Part shown: positions 1 through 7,398 of the stretch, in pieces | How the letters are laid out: each line of letters starts with the position of its first letter | How positions within the stretch are numbered: position 1 is the first letter of the stretch | NCBI RefSeq assembly: GCF_014647675.1 | Contig: NZ_BMPQ01000006.1 | Location: 1-43,034, forward strand | Reading direction: 5' to 3' | DNA: 43,034 nucleotides | Source of the DNA: Streptomyces flaveus | Lineage (GTDB): Bacteria > Actinomycetota > Actinomycetes > Streptomycetales > Streptomycetaceae | The notes under the pieces: generated by a model | Databases searched by the model: none | What the model was told of the DNA's origin: nothing | What the model saw: only the letters and a program-made list of their open reading frames with translations | Position numbers and translations under genes: made by a program

Positions 1-120
1 GGTCGTGGGCCGGTGCGTCAGCCCGTCGCAGGGCGGGCATACGGCCCTGGACTGGTACAGGGTGCGGGTTCTCCGAGACCGAAGCTAAGCGACGGGCATA
101 CGACGCACCGGCCCACGACC
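1..120. ncRNA. Candidate structured RNA resembling part of 5S rRNA
   Basis: Seen: bases 1-19 are exactly complementary to 102-120. After an asymmetric loop (A20 against ATAC 98-101), 21-29 is exactly complementary to 89-97, giving a 28-bp interrupted stem around a 59-nt interior. The interior holds a small hairpin (30-34 with 44-48), an imperfect GGTTCTCCGAGACC hairpin (67-80) and then GAAGCTAAGC (81-90), the loop-C/stem-II sequence typical of bacterial 5S rRNA and in the same structural place. CGGGCATACG occurs twice (34-43, 93-102). The 5S stem IV/V arm is missing from its normal place, so this is not an ordinary 5S gene. Both strands fold; the 5S likeness is on the plus strand. The first base of the stem is the first base of the window, so the element may extend further left. 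Function unknown; expression is inferred only from the structure. Confidence 0.45.
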
Positions 121-223
121 CCTCCCGCCGGAGGGCAAGTGCGGGTCGTTGGGGGTGCGGGCTTTCCCGGAGCGCCGGGCTTGATCGGGGCGCCGGGGTC
201 TTCGGGGCGCGGGCAGGCGCAGG

Positions 224-365
224 CTTTTCAGGGGCGCGGGGAACTGCGCGACCAGCCACGACGCACCCGCAGCCGCGACACGACTGTCACCCACCACCCC
301 CTGGCGGGGGGCCTGGGGGCGCAGCCCCCAGTTTCGGGAAGGGGCGGGCCTGGGGAAGAGAACCC
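224..365. repeat. Dispersed Streptomyces-type intergenic repeat
   Basis: This non-coding block contains GGGGCGCGGGGAACTGCGCG (233-252) followed by a GACCAGCC...CCCGCAGCCGC segment, then an 8-bp GC hairpin (313-320 with 324-331, loop GCA) and a TTTCGGGAAGGGGCGG stretch. I recognise both halves from memory as very common intergenic sequences in Streptomyces chromosomes, usually between genes and often near operon ends; their role is not established as far as I know. The hairpin could stop transcription entering from the left. No gene is seen between 121 and 469 apart from this block; the open frames there run through GC-rich non-coding sequence and match nothing I know. Confidence 0.55.
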
Positions 366-469
366 CTCCCACCCCACCCCCGGCCTGGGGGCGATACCGG
401 GACCGGCCAGCCACCCCCCGTTCATCCTGGCCGCCGAGGAACTTTGAATTCCGCGCGCAAGCTCCAGGT

Positions 470-1543
470 GTGAGAAGAATCGTCGCAGTCGTCCTCGCGG
501 TGTTCCTGATCGGCGGAGTGGCAGCAGCCGTCGTCGCGGGCCGCGAAGGGCAGGACAAGGGCACGGCAACGAAGACCGTGCGAGCAGTGATCGGGTCGGA
601 GAAGGCTGAGTTCTTCGCCGATCCCGACGTGGTGAAGGCCCTCGCTGCAAAGGGCTACACCGTGGAGACGGAGACGTCGGGTTCCTGGGCCATGGAGGGC
701 CTGGATCTGAAGGGATACGACTTCGCGTTTCCGGGCAGCCAGGCGCCCGCCGCCGAGCTGGCGAAGAAGTACGGCGTACGGCAGCCGCTGCCGCGCCCCT
801 TCTATTCGCCCCTCGTGGTCGTGGCGCACCGCAACGCCGCCGAGGTGCTGGCCGCGAACGGACTCGCGACCGTCAACAAGGGCAACGGCACTCTGAAAAT
901 GGGCGCCTATCTCGATGCCGCCCATGCCAACAGGACCTGGCAGCAGCTCAAGGGCGCGGACAAGTACGGGGAGTTGACCGGGACGCTGTTCGTGTCCACC
1001 ACCGACCCGACCAGTTCGAACTCCGGTGCGCTCTACCTCGCCGCCGCCTCGTACGTCGCCGCCGGCGGCCGGGTCGCCGCCGACACCTCGGCCGTCGACG
1101 AGACCGCGCCCCTGATGCGCAAGCTGATCAGCGTCCAGGGCGCCCAGCAGACCAGCTCGGACGCGACGTTCAGGGACTTCATCAGCGGGGTCGGCAACCC
1201 GCTCGTTCTCGTCTACGAGTCCCAGGTCGCCTCGCTGCTCATGCGGGGCCAGTCCGTCGACGACCTGATCGTCCTCTACCCGGACACCACCGCCAACAGC
1301 GACCACACCGTCGTCCCCCTCACCGAAGAGGGCCGGGCGCTCGGTGAACTCCTCAGCACCGACAAGGAGTTGCGCAAGCTGGCGGTGCGGCACGGGTTCC
1401 GGCCGCAGGACGCGAGCGCGGAGTTCACGGCGGCGACCGCCGCCCACACCACGTATCTCAACCAGAAGCTGACCGGCGTCCGGCAGGCGCCCGTGCCCGC
1501 CTCCAAGGTGCTGCACGAGATGGCACGTCAGGCCCGGGGCTAA
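470..1543 (+). CDS. Secreted/membrane-anchored substrate-binding-protein-like protein, first gene of TelA operon
   Basis: The 357-residue protein begins with a positively charged N-end and one hydrophobic segment (about residues 4-23), without a lipobox cysteine, so it is likely anchored or secreted. The body looks like a type-2 periplasmic binding protein: it has two lobes and a serine/asparagine-rich TDPTSSNSGALY stretch (about residues 183-194) like the ligand loops of ABC solute-binding proteins. The downstream VWA lipoprotein carries the same type of domain with DPARSNSGFSALIS, which supports homology between the two. The start is GTG; the ribosome site is weak. It ends 13 bases before the TelA gene, so they are probably co-transcribed. 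No ABC permease or ATPase is nearby, which suggests sensing or scaffolding rather than import (inference). The ligand is unknown. Confidence 0.8.
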   Translation: MRRIVAVVLAVFLIGGVAAAVVAGREGQDKGTATKTVRAVIGSEKAEFFADPDVVKALAAKGYTVETETSGSWAMEGLDLKGYDFAFPGSQAPAAELAKKYGVRQPLPRPFYSPLVVVAHRNAAEVLAANGLATVNKGNGTLKMGAYLDAAHANRTWQQLKGADKYGELTGTLFVSTTDPTSSNSGALYLAAASYVAAGGRVAADTSAVDETAPLMRKLISVQGAQQTSSDATFRDFISGVGNPLVLVYESQVASLLMRGQSVDDLIVLYPDTTANSDHTVVPLTEEGRALGELLSTDKELRKLAVRHGFRPQDASAEFTAATAAHTTYLNQKLTGVRQAPVPASKVLHEMARQARG

Positions 1544-1556
1544 GGGGAAACAACAA

Positions 1557-2732
1557 GTGACCAGCGACAACGAAGACTTCACCCTCACTCCGCCCGAGCC
1601 CGTCGCGGCCGTGCCGAAGGAGAAGGCCGGCGGGCTCGTACCCGTCGACGAGTCGGTCCGTACGGACATGGACCGCAAGGCCGCCGAGTACGTCGACTCA
1701 CTCGCCGCCCTCGACGCCCGCTCCCCCGAATTCGCGAGCAAGCTGGGGGAGATCGTCGCCCTCGGCTCGGGCGAGATGCGCGCCGCGTCCGCACAGTCCA
1801 ACCGCATGCTGGACCGCACGATCCGCAGCCTGCCCTCGAACGGCGAGGACGCCCAGTCCCGCGTATCGTCCTCGCTCGTCGAACTCCGGCGTACGGTCGA
1901 GGATCTGGACCCGCGTGACCTGCCCGCGGGCAAGGGCCGCAAGCTGCTGTCCAGGCTCCCCGGCGGCAACAGGCTGCGCGATCACGTCGCCAAATACGCC
2001 TCCGCACAAGGCACGTTGAACAAGATCGTGGGCTCCCTGCGCGGCGGCCAGGACGAACTGCGGCGCGACAACGCCGCGTTGCAGACCGAACGCGTCCGCC
2101 TCTGGGACACGATGGGCAAGCTCCAGGAGTACGTCGTCCTGACGCAGGCCCTGGACTCGTCGGTCGAGCGGCACATCGCCGGCGTCGAGGCCACGGATCC
2201 CGCGCAGGCCGACACGCTGCGCGCCGACGTCCTCTTCCCGGTGCGCCAGAAGCACCAGGACCTGCTCACCCAGCTCGCGGTGTGCGCGCAGGGCTACCTG
2301 GCCATGGATGTCGTACGCCGCAACAACGAGGAGCTCATCAAGGGCGTCGACCGCGCGGCCACCACCACCGTGTCCGCATTGCGCATCTCGGTGATGCTGG
2401 CCTCCGCCCTCGACAACCAGAAGAAGGTCGTCGAGCAGGTCAACGCCCTGCGCGGCACGACGGAGGACCTCATCCGCGGCAACGCGGAGATGCTCGCCAC
2501 GCAGTCCGGCGAGATCCAGCGCATCGCGGCGGACCCGGCGGTCGGCGCGGAGACGCTCCGCAGCGCCTTCCAGCAGATCTACCGGACGCTCGACACGATC
2601 GACAACTACAAGGCCCAGGCCACGGAGACGATGGCCGCCACGGTGGAGTCCCTGACCTCCGAACTCCAGCAGGCCACCGCGTACTTGGAGCGTTCCCGCT
2701 CGCAGGGCGCGCTGGAAGGAGGGCTCGCGTGA
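1557..2732 (+). CDS. TelA-family (toxic anion resistance) protein
   Basis: The 391-residue protein is soluble, mostly helical and acidic, and matches the TelA/KlaA family (PF05816), which was first linked to tellurite resistance and later to general stress and membrane functions. Seen: long coiled-coil-like helices throughout, a conserved central region with VLTQALD (about residues 196-202), and a C-terminal helical segment with TIDNYKAQATETMA. There is no signal peptide or membrane segment. The GTG start follows AAGGGGAAA with good spacing. Its stop overlaps the start of the VWA lipoprotein gene (GTGA), indicating translational coupling. Whether it acts on tellurium compounds here is unknown; no terD-like genes are in the window. 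Likely role: a cytosolic partner of the two binding proteins and the VWA protein encoded in the same operon (inference). Confidence 0.85.
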   Translation: MTSDNEDFTLTPPEPVAAVPKEKAGGLVPVDESVRTDMDRKAAEYVDSLAALDARSPEFASKLGEIVALGSGEMRAASAQSNRMLDRTIRSLPSNGEDAQSRVSSSLVELRRTVEDLDPRDLPAGKGRKLLSRLPGGNRLRDHVAKYASAQGTLNKIVGSLRGGQDELRRDNAALQTERVRLWDTMGKLQEYVVLTQALDSSVERHIAGVEATDPAQADTLRADVLFPVRQKHQDLLTQLAVCAQGYLAMDVVRRNNEELIKGVDRAATTTVSALRISVMLASALDNQKKVVEQVNALRGTTEDLIRGNAEMLATQSGEIQRIAADPAVGAETLRSAFQQIYRTLDTIDNYKAQATETMAATVESLTSELQQATAYLERSRSQGALEGGLA

Positions 2733-4285
2733 GAGTCCGCCACATACGCAGCACCACTCTGGCCGCCGTCCTGCTGCTGGCGCTCACCGCGTGCACGTCC
2801 GGCGAGAGTTCCGAGAAGCCCGGGCAGCCAGAAAAGGCCGAACCGGGCACCCTCCGCGTCCTCGCCTCCAGCGAGCTGTCCGACATGGACCTCGTACTGC
2901 ACGAGATCTCCATGTCCACCGGCATCAAGGTCGTCCCCACCTATATGGGCACGCGCGACGCGGTCGACCGGCTGGCGTCGGGGAAGGCGGACGGCGCGTA
3001 CGACGCCGCGTGGCTGGCCTCCAGCGACTACCTGCGCCTGGATTCGGCCGCCGCCAAGAAGGTCGTGTCCCAGACCCCGATCATGTCCAGCCCGGTGGCG
3101 ATCGGCGTCAAGCCGGAGACCATACGCCGACTGGGCTGGAAGCCGGCGGACCTCACCTGGTCGCAGGTGCACCAGGCGGTGGCGGCCGGTGATCTGACGT
3201 ACGGCATGACGGATCCGGCCCGCTCCAACTCCGGTTTCTCCGCGCTGATCTCGGTGGCCTCGGGCCTTTCCGGCGCCCAGTCCGCGCTGACGGACGCGGA
3301 TGTGGACCGGGCGACTCCCAAGCTGGCGGAGTTCTTCAAGGGGCAGGAGCTGACCTCGGGTTCCTCCGGCTGGCTGGCGTCCGCGTACGCCCGTCGTGGC
3401 TCCGTCGACGCGCTGCTCAACTACGAGTCGGTGCTGGTGGGCATAAAGGGCCTCACCGTGATCCGCCCCAAGGACGGCGTGGTCACGGCCGACTACCCGC
3501 TCGCCTCGCTCGCCGCCACCGACCAGAGCACCCGCGAGACCGTACGACGTCTCACCGACGCCCTGCGCGCCCCGGACATCCAGCAGCACATCACGGAACG
3601 TACGGGGCGCCGTCCGGTCGTCGCCTCCGTAAAGCCCGCGTCGTGGCTCGACCCGAGCCGCCGCCGTGAACTCCCGTTCCCCGGCAGCAAGTCCGTCGCC
3701 GACGGGCTGCTGGACGCGTACGAGAACAAGCTGCGCCGGCCCTCGCGCACGGTGTACGTCCTCGACACCTCGGGCTCGATGCGCGAGGACGGCCGCCTGG
3801 GCAAGCTGAAGAAGGCGCTCACCGCGCTGACGGGCGACTTCCGCGACCGTGAGGAGGTGACGCTGATGCCGTTCGGCTCCGCCGTCAAGAGCGTACGGAC
3901 GCACGTGGTGCGGCCCGAGGACCCGCGGACGGGTCTCGACGGGATCCGCCGCGACACCGAGGCGCTCACGGCCTCCGGGGACACGGCGATCTATACGTCA
4001 CTGGAGAAGGCGTACGAGCATCTGGGCGCCGATGGCGACACGTTCACGTCGATCGTGCTGATGACGGACGGCGAGAACACGGTGGGGGCGGGGCCGGAGG
4101 ACTTCGACGGCTTCTACGCCGGGCTGCCCGGCGAGCAGCGGGAGATCCCCGTCTTCCCGATCCTCTTCGGCGACTCCGACCGGGCCGAGCTGGAGCACAT
4201 CGCCGAACTGACCGGCGGCCGTCTCTTCGACGCCCAGAAGGGCTCGCTCGACGGTGCCTTCGAGGAGATCCGTGGCTACCAGTAA
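2729..4285 (+). CDS. Lipoprotein with substrate-binding domain and C-terminal VWA domain
   Basis: The 518-residue product starts at a GTG overlapping the telA-like stop. Residues 1-22 form a lipoprotein signal ending in LTAC with the acylated cysteine at 22. Residues about 30-320 resemble a type-2 binding protein, related to the first gene of the operon, including DPARSNSGFSA. Residues about 340-518 are a von Willebrand factor A domain with an intact metal site: DTSGS from D346, a threonine near 419 (GDTAIYTS) and TDGEN with D447. VWA domains bind partner proteins through a divalent metal. The arrangement suggests an outer-surface lipoprotein that senses a ligand and docks another protein. 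The fusion is seen directly; the signalling role is inference. The gene overlaps the next gene by 14 bases. Confidence 0.85.
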   Translation: MRVRHIRSTTLAAVLLLALTACTSGESSEKPGQPEKAEPGTLRVLASSELSDMDLVLHEISMSTGIKVVPTYMGTRDAVDRLASGKADGAYDAAWLASSDYLRLDSAAAKKVVSQTPIMSSPVAIGVKPETIRRLGWKPADLTWSQVHQAVAAGDLTYGMTDPARSNSGFSALISVASGLSGAQSALTDADVDRATPKLAEFFKGQELTSGSSGWLASAYARRGSVDALLNYESVLVGIKGLTVIRPKDGVVTADYPLASLAATDQSTRETVRRLTDALRAPDIQQHITERTGRRPVVASVKPASWLDPSRRRELPFPGSKSVADGLLDAYENKLRRPSRTVYVLDTSGSMREDGRLGKLKKALTALTGDFRDREEVTLMPFGSAVKSVRTHVVRPEDPRTGLDGIRRDTEALTASGDTAIYTSLEKAYEHLGADGDTFTSIVLMTDGENTVGAGPEDFDGFYAGLPGEQREIPVFPILFGDSDRAELEHIAELTGGRLFDAQKGSLDGAFEEIRGYQ

Positions 4286-4874
4286 ATTCATGGCGTACCT
4301 GGAGTCCCGCAAGAACCTCACGGGCAGTGCGCTGGGCATCGCGGGCCTGGGCCTGACGTTCACGGGTCTGGCGGGCGCGTACTGGCCGGTCGTGGTCGCG
4401 GGTCTGTACGGCGCGGGCGCGCTCCTGGCCCCGCCGGAACGCCCGCCGCTGCCGGACTTCCCCGACCCGTCCGCCCAACTGGACGAACTGCGCGACGACT
4501 TCGGCAAGCTACGCGACTACCTCGCCGACATCGAGCTGCCACCCGCAGCCTCCGGCCGCCTCACCGAACTGACGGAACTCCTCACGGCCCTCCTCGACCC
4601 GGGTTGGGTCACCGAGGTCCTGGCGCAGGAGCCGGAGGGGGTGCACGCCCTGTCCCGGGCCGTACGGCAGGACGTCCCGGAGGCGGTGGACGCCTACGTA
4701 CGGACGAGGTGGTGGACGCGGCTGACGCCGGGCACGGATCCGCCGGAGCGGCACCTGGAACGCCAACTCGCGCTGTTGCAGGGTGAGATGGAGGAGCTGA
4801 CGGCGAGCCTGAGAGAGGTGGAGGCTCGCCGCCAGGAGTCACATACGCGGTATCTGGAGGACCGTTCCAACTGA
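4272..4874 (+). CDS. Small membrane protein with C-terminal coiled coil, last gene of TelA operon
   Basis: The 200-residue protein has one or two hydrophobic segments near the N-end (about residues 20-56, rich in Gly/Ala/Leu) and then a mainly acidic, helical cytoplasmic part. It ends in a strongly charged coiled coil (about residues 155-200). I do not recognise a named family with certainty; it looks like the conserved hypothetical protein that follows VWA/TelA genes in streptomycetes. I chose GTG at 4272 because GAGGAG lies just upstream within the VWA gene and gives the usual overlap. The next in-frame ATG (4290) has no ribosome site. Position suggests it anchors or organises the cytosolic TelA partner at the membrane (inference). 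Confidence 0.75.
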   Translation: MATSKFMAYLESRKNLTGSALGIAGLGLTFTGLAGAYWPVVVAGLYGAGALLAPPERPPLPDFPDPSAQLDELRDDFGKLRDYLADIELPPAASGRLTELTELLTALLDPGWVTEVLAQEPEGVHALSRAVRQDVPEAVDAYVRTRWWTRLTPGTDPPERHLERQLALLQGEMEELTASLREVEARRQESHTRYLEDRSN

Positions 4875-5102
4875 GCTCAGCGGCAGGGTGGCCGAATCGG
4901 CGGTGGCCACGATGCACCGACTGGGTCGACCGTTCCTCGACATCGGCGTTTTGGGTGGTTCCATCATATTTCCTACCTATGCTGTCGACTCCTGGGTGCC
5001 TGGTAGACGCAGGTCGGGGTGGGTCTGGCGTCTGGCGCTGACGTCAATGGCGGCGTGGAGGGCGGCGTCGACCACGCGCCGTCTGATCGAACGGAGACGG
5101 GC
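4875..5102. other. Intergenic region after TelA operon
   Basis: These 228 bases are noticeably richer in A+T than the surroundings (for example 4950-4985) and have no convincing gene; the open frame at 4888-5106 has no family resemblance and runs into the ribosome site of the DUF190 gene. I looked for a fluoride riboswitch, because DUF190 genes often accompany crcB, and did not find its conserved core. No clear terminator hairpin was seen after 4874. Confidence 0.4.
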
Positions 5103-5450
5103 ATGACTTGCTCGATGAGCAGCGGGCTGCGAGTGACGGTCTTCACCGGGGACAGGGACCTGTGGCGCCGCAAGCCGCTGGCCAGCGAGATCGTTCATCG
5201 GGCTCGCAAGGCGGGGCTGGCCGGGGCGAGCGTGTTCCGAGGGTTTGAAGGTTTCGGGGCCTCCTCACTGATCCACACCACCCGGCTGCTGTCGCTGACC
5301 GAGAATCTGCCGGTCGCGGTGGTGATCGTCGATGAGGAGAGTCGCATCCGGGCGTTCCTGCCGGAGCTGAACGAGCTGGTGGGCGGGGGCCTGGTGGTCG
5401 TGGACAAGGTCGAGATCATGCGCTCGGTCGGCAGGGAGTCCGCAAGTTGA
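5103..5450 (+). CDS. DUF190 (PII-like) protein
   Basis: The 115-residue protein matches the DUF190 family (PF02641), whose members have a ferredoxin-like/PII-like fold. Seen: [19 protein letters not shown], the [16 protein letters not shown] core (about residues 37-55), a [10 protein letters not shown] strand (about 75-84) and a C-terminal VDKVEIMR. These are the family's conserved segments and are intact. The ATG start has GGAGACGGG ahead of it. DUF190 genes often lie between or beside crcB fluoride-channel genes in actinobacteria. Here the gene directly following is a decayed crcB, so the protein has probably lost its usual partner. Exact biochemical role not established; small-molecule or nucleotide sensing is plausible by fold. 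Confidence 0.85.
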   Translation: MTCSMSSGLRVTVFTGDRDLWRRKPLASEIVHRARKAGLAGASVFRGFEGFGASSLIHTTRLLSLTENLPVAVVIVDEESRIRAFLPELNELVGGGLVVVDKVEIMRSVGRESAS

Positions 5451-5452
5451 AC

Positions 5453-5640
5453 CGGCTGCTGTCGGAGTACGGACGCAACTTGCGTGTACGCCGACAGCTG
5501 CTGCTCGGCACGGAGTTCTGCGGGGCGCTGATCGCGTACTCGAGGTTCGCCTGCGAAACCTTGCCGGCCCGGACTCGCGCGCTCGGTTCCTTGCAATGGC
5601 CAACGCCGTCGTCGGCGTGATCGGCGGGCTGCGCCGACAC
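5453..5640 (+). pseudogene. Frameshifted 3' remnant of crcB (fluoride channel Fluc)
   Basis: Reading from 5453, the peptide includes LLLGTEFCGALIAYSRFACET (about 5498-5560), which aligns by eye with the signature GTGFCGxxTTFSTFxxE of CrcB/Fluc fluoride channels. This frame ends at a TGA near 5621. The C-terminal helix (LAMANAVVGVIGGL) continues in another frame from about 5590, so there is a frameshift around 5585-5592. The N-terminal two helices are absent. The conserved TTFSTF core is altered to IAYSRF, as expected for a gene no longer under selection. It starts 2 bases after the DUF190 stop, the usual crcB-DUF190-crcB neighbourhood. I therefore call it a relic of a lost fluoride-export locus; the identification is by motif only. 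Confidence 0.6.
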
Positions 5641-5665
5641 GGCGTTGGCCGAGGCGGTGTGGGGA

Positions 5666-7069
5666 TCAGTGGGGCGTCGAGCGTGTCTCCGGTGGGGCCA
5701 CCGCCGTTGCGGAGAGTGGTTCGCTGGGCAGCGACTGTTGTCCGACCAGGGCCTCCGCCGGTACGGGCGGCCGGTCCGAGGAGACGAACGTCGGGTCCTT
5801 CGAGAGCACTCGGGTCAGCCATGCGCCGGCGAGTTGGGAGGTGAGGATGGACAGCAGCACGAGGGCGACGAAGAACTGGCCGTTGATGACCCCTGCGCCG
5901 AAGGTCACCGATGCCACGATGATGCCGGGGCCGCCGCGGGCGTTCATCGCCACCGCGAAGTGGGTCGACCAGGACGGAGTTTTGCCGGCCAGGCGCGCGC
6001 CCACCCACACGCTGCCGAACTTGATCACACAGGCAAGGACGAACAGTTGGCCGAAGAAGACCAGATCCAGGTTCTGGACCAGGTCCAGACGGAAGCCGAC
6101 GAGCGCGAAGTAGATCGGCACGAAGAAGGCCAGCGAGAAACCCCGCACCGCGCTCAGGCCGGGTGAACCCGTCTTCGCGTCCTTCTTCTCGGCCATGGCG
6201 ATGCCTGCCGTGAGCGCGCCGAAGATCGGGTCGATCCCCAGGCCCATGCAGCTCAGGCAGAGCGCGAACAGGAACACCAGGCGGAACGCCGCGGGACTGC
6301 GCCGCTCCAGCGCACCGAGCGGACCTGTGGCGAGCCGTTGGAACGCCGCCCGGCCTCCGACGAGGAGGAGCGCGAAGAACAGCACCGAGGCGCCCACGTA
6401 GTAGGCCACGTCCCAGCCGATCGAGTCGCCGGGGAGCAGCGCGGGCAGGCCGTAGGAGGTGTCCGCCTGGATGTGGGCGAGCCCGAGGATCACCGCCAGG
6501 ACGACATAGAGGAGAACGTCCTCGACGACGGCGACCGTGAGCACGGTCCGGGCGAAGAGGCTGTCCATGATGCCGAGGTCCATCATGATCCGGGAGATGA
6601 CCGGGATGCTGGTCACGGCTATCGCCAGGCCCAGGACGAGTGAGATGCTCATGGCGGATCCGTGCGGGCCTGCCAGGGCTTCGGGGTCGACCGCCTGGGC
6701 AATGGCCAAGCCTCCGACGAACGGGATCACCAGGCCGGTGACGGTGGTGTAGAGGACGGTCCTGCGCTCCGCCCCCAGACCGCTCTGGCGCATCTCCAGA
6801 CCGGCCAGAAAGACCATCAGAATCGTGCCGAGCTGGTACACCGCGCCCAGCACATGAGCGGTGGGGCCGGAGGGCGGTATCAGCCAGTCGGCCACCGACG
6901 GGGCGACCAGGCCGAGGGCGCTCGGCCCCAGCAACAGTCCTCCCACGATCTCACCGATGACCGGAGGCTGACGCAACCGCGCAAATATGTGACCGCCAAG
7001 GTGCGCCGCCAGCAGGAACACGGTCAGTACGATCAGGATTTTTGCCACTTCGGCAACGGTGAGGGACAT
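5666..7069 (-). CDS. CPA2-family cation/proton antiporter (Kef-type)
   Basis: The 467-residue integral membrane protein has about 12-13 hydrophobic segments. It matches the monovalent cation:proton antiporter-2 family (Na+/H+ exchanger domain, PF00999). Seen: an N-terminal helix, then LRQPPVIGEIVGGLLLGPSALG (about residues 32-53), the classic conserved region of KefB/KefC-like proteins, and a later NARGGPGIIVASV stretch. It lacks the C-terminal TrkA-N/RCK domain of full KefC proteins, so it is a short-form exchanger. ATG start with GGAGG about 9 bases upstream. It probably exchanges Na+ or K+ for protons across the cell membrane; the ion cannot be told from sequence. Transcribed toward the decayed crcB; monocistronic by context. 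Confidence 0.9.
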   Translation of the reverse strand: MSLTVAEVAKILIVLTVFLLAAHLGGHIFARLRQPPVIGEIVGGLLLGPSALGLVAPSVADWLIPPSGPTAHVLGAVYQLGTILMVFLAGLEMRQSGLGAERRTVLYTTVTGLVIPFVGGLAIAQAVDPEALAGPHGSAMSISLVLGLAIAVTSIPVISRIMMDLGIMDSLFARTVLTVAVVEDVLLYVVLAVILGLAHIQADTSYGLPALLPGDSIGWDVAYYVGASVLFFALLLVGGRAAFQRLATGPLGALERRSPAAFRLVFLFALCLSCMGLGIDPIFGALTAGIAMAEKKDAKTGSPGLSAVRGFSLAFFVPIYFALVGFRLDLVQNLDLVFFGQLFVLACVIKFGSVWVGARLAGKTPSWSTHFAVAMNARGGPGIIVASVTFGAGVINGQFFVALVLLSILTSQLAGAWLTRVLSKDPTFVSSDRPPVPAEALVGQQSLPSEPLSATAVAPPETRSTPH

Positions 7070-7398
7070 GAGCTTGCCTCCGGCTCATCGGGGGATCAGG
7101 CATTCGAGCGCCGGAGACGCGGGTGCACCCACTCCCTCCAACGATCAATAACACTGTGCGAAGGGGTGGAGACTCTCCGCAACCGAGGCGTGGCATTCGG
7201 GCCGACTGCGGATCTGGCCGGGTTGACTGGAAGGTTGATCCGTGCCGGACTTCGAGAAGCCGCCCCCCTTCTTCGCCATGGCAGCGGCTCGCCCGCTGCC
7301 ATGGCGAAGAAGGGGGGCGAGCCCCTTCCACACCTGCTGATCGACTTCCGCGCGGATCGGGAGCCGCTCTCCCGGCGGCTCGCACTACCCACCACCCG
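7070..7398. other. Intergenic region containing a giant hairpin
   Basis: These 329 bases lie between the 3' end of the HNH nuclease gene and the start of the antiporter, both on the minus strand. The notable content is the perfect 27-bp inverted repeat annotated separately (7261-7319). The antiporter ribosome site GGAGG lies next to 7070. Several open frames cross the region but none resembles a known protein. Confidence 0.5.
7261..7319. terminator. Perfect 27-bp stem hairpin (terminator-like or element end)
   Basis: Bases 7261-7287 are exactly complementary to 7293-7319, with loop CTCGC. The element lies about 80 bases past the stop of the HNH nuclease gene and could terminate it, but there is no U-tract and the stem is far longer than a normal terminator. 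Because of the symmetry both strands contain an ATGGCGAAGAAGGGGGGC run that would read MAKKGG. It could instead be the joined ends of a lost mobile element. Confidence 0.55.

Noticed and set aside
4875..5102. Fluoride riboswitch upstream of the DUF190 gene
   Set aside because: Looked for because of the crcB link; the conserved GG-GATG core and following stems were not found.
4888..5106. 72-codon frame before the DUF190 gene
   Set aside because: No family resemblance, poor codon pattern, and it runs over the DUF190 ribosome site.
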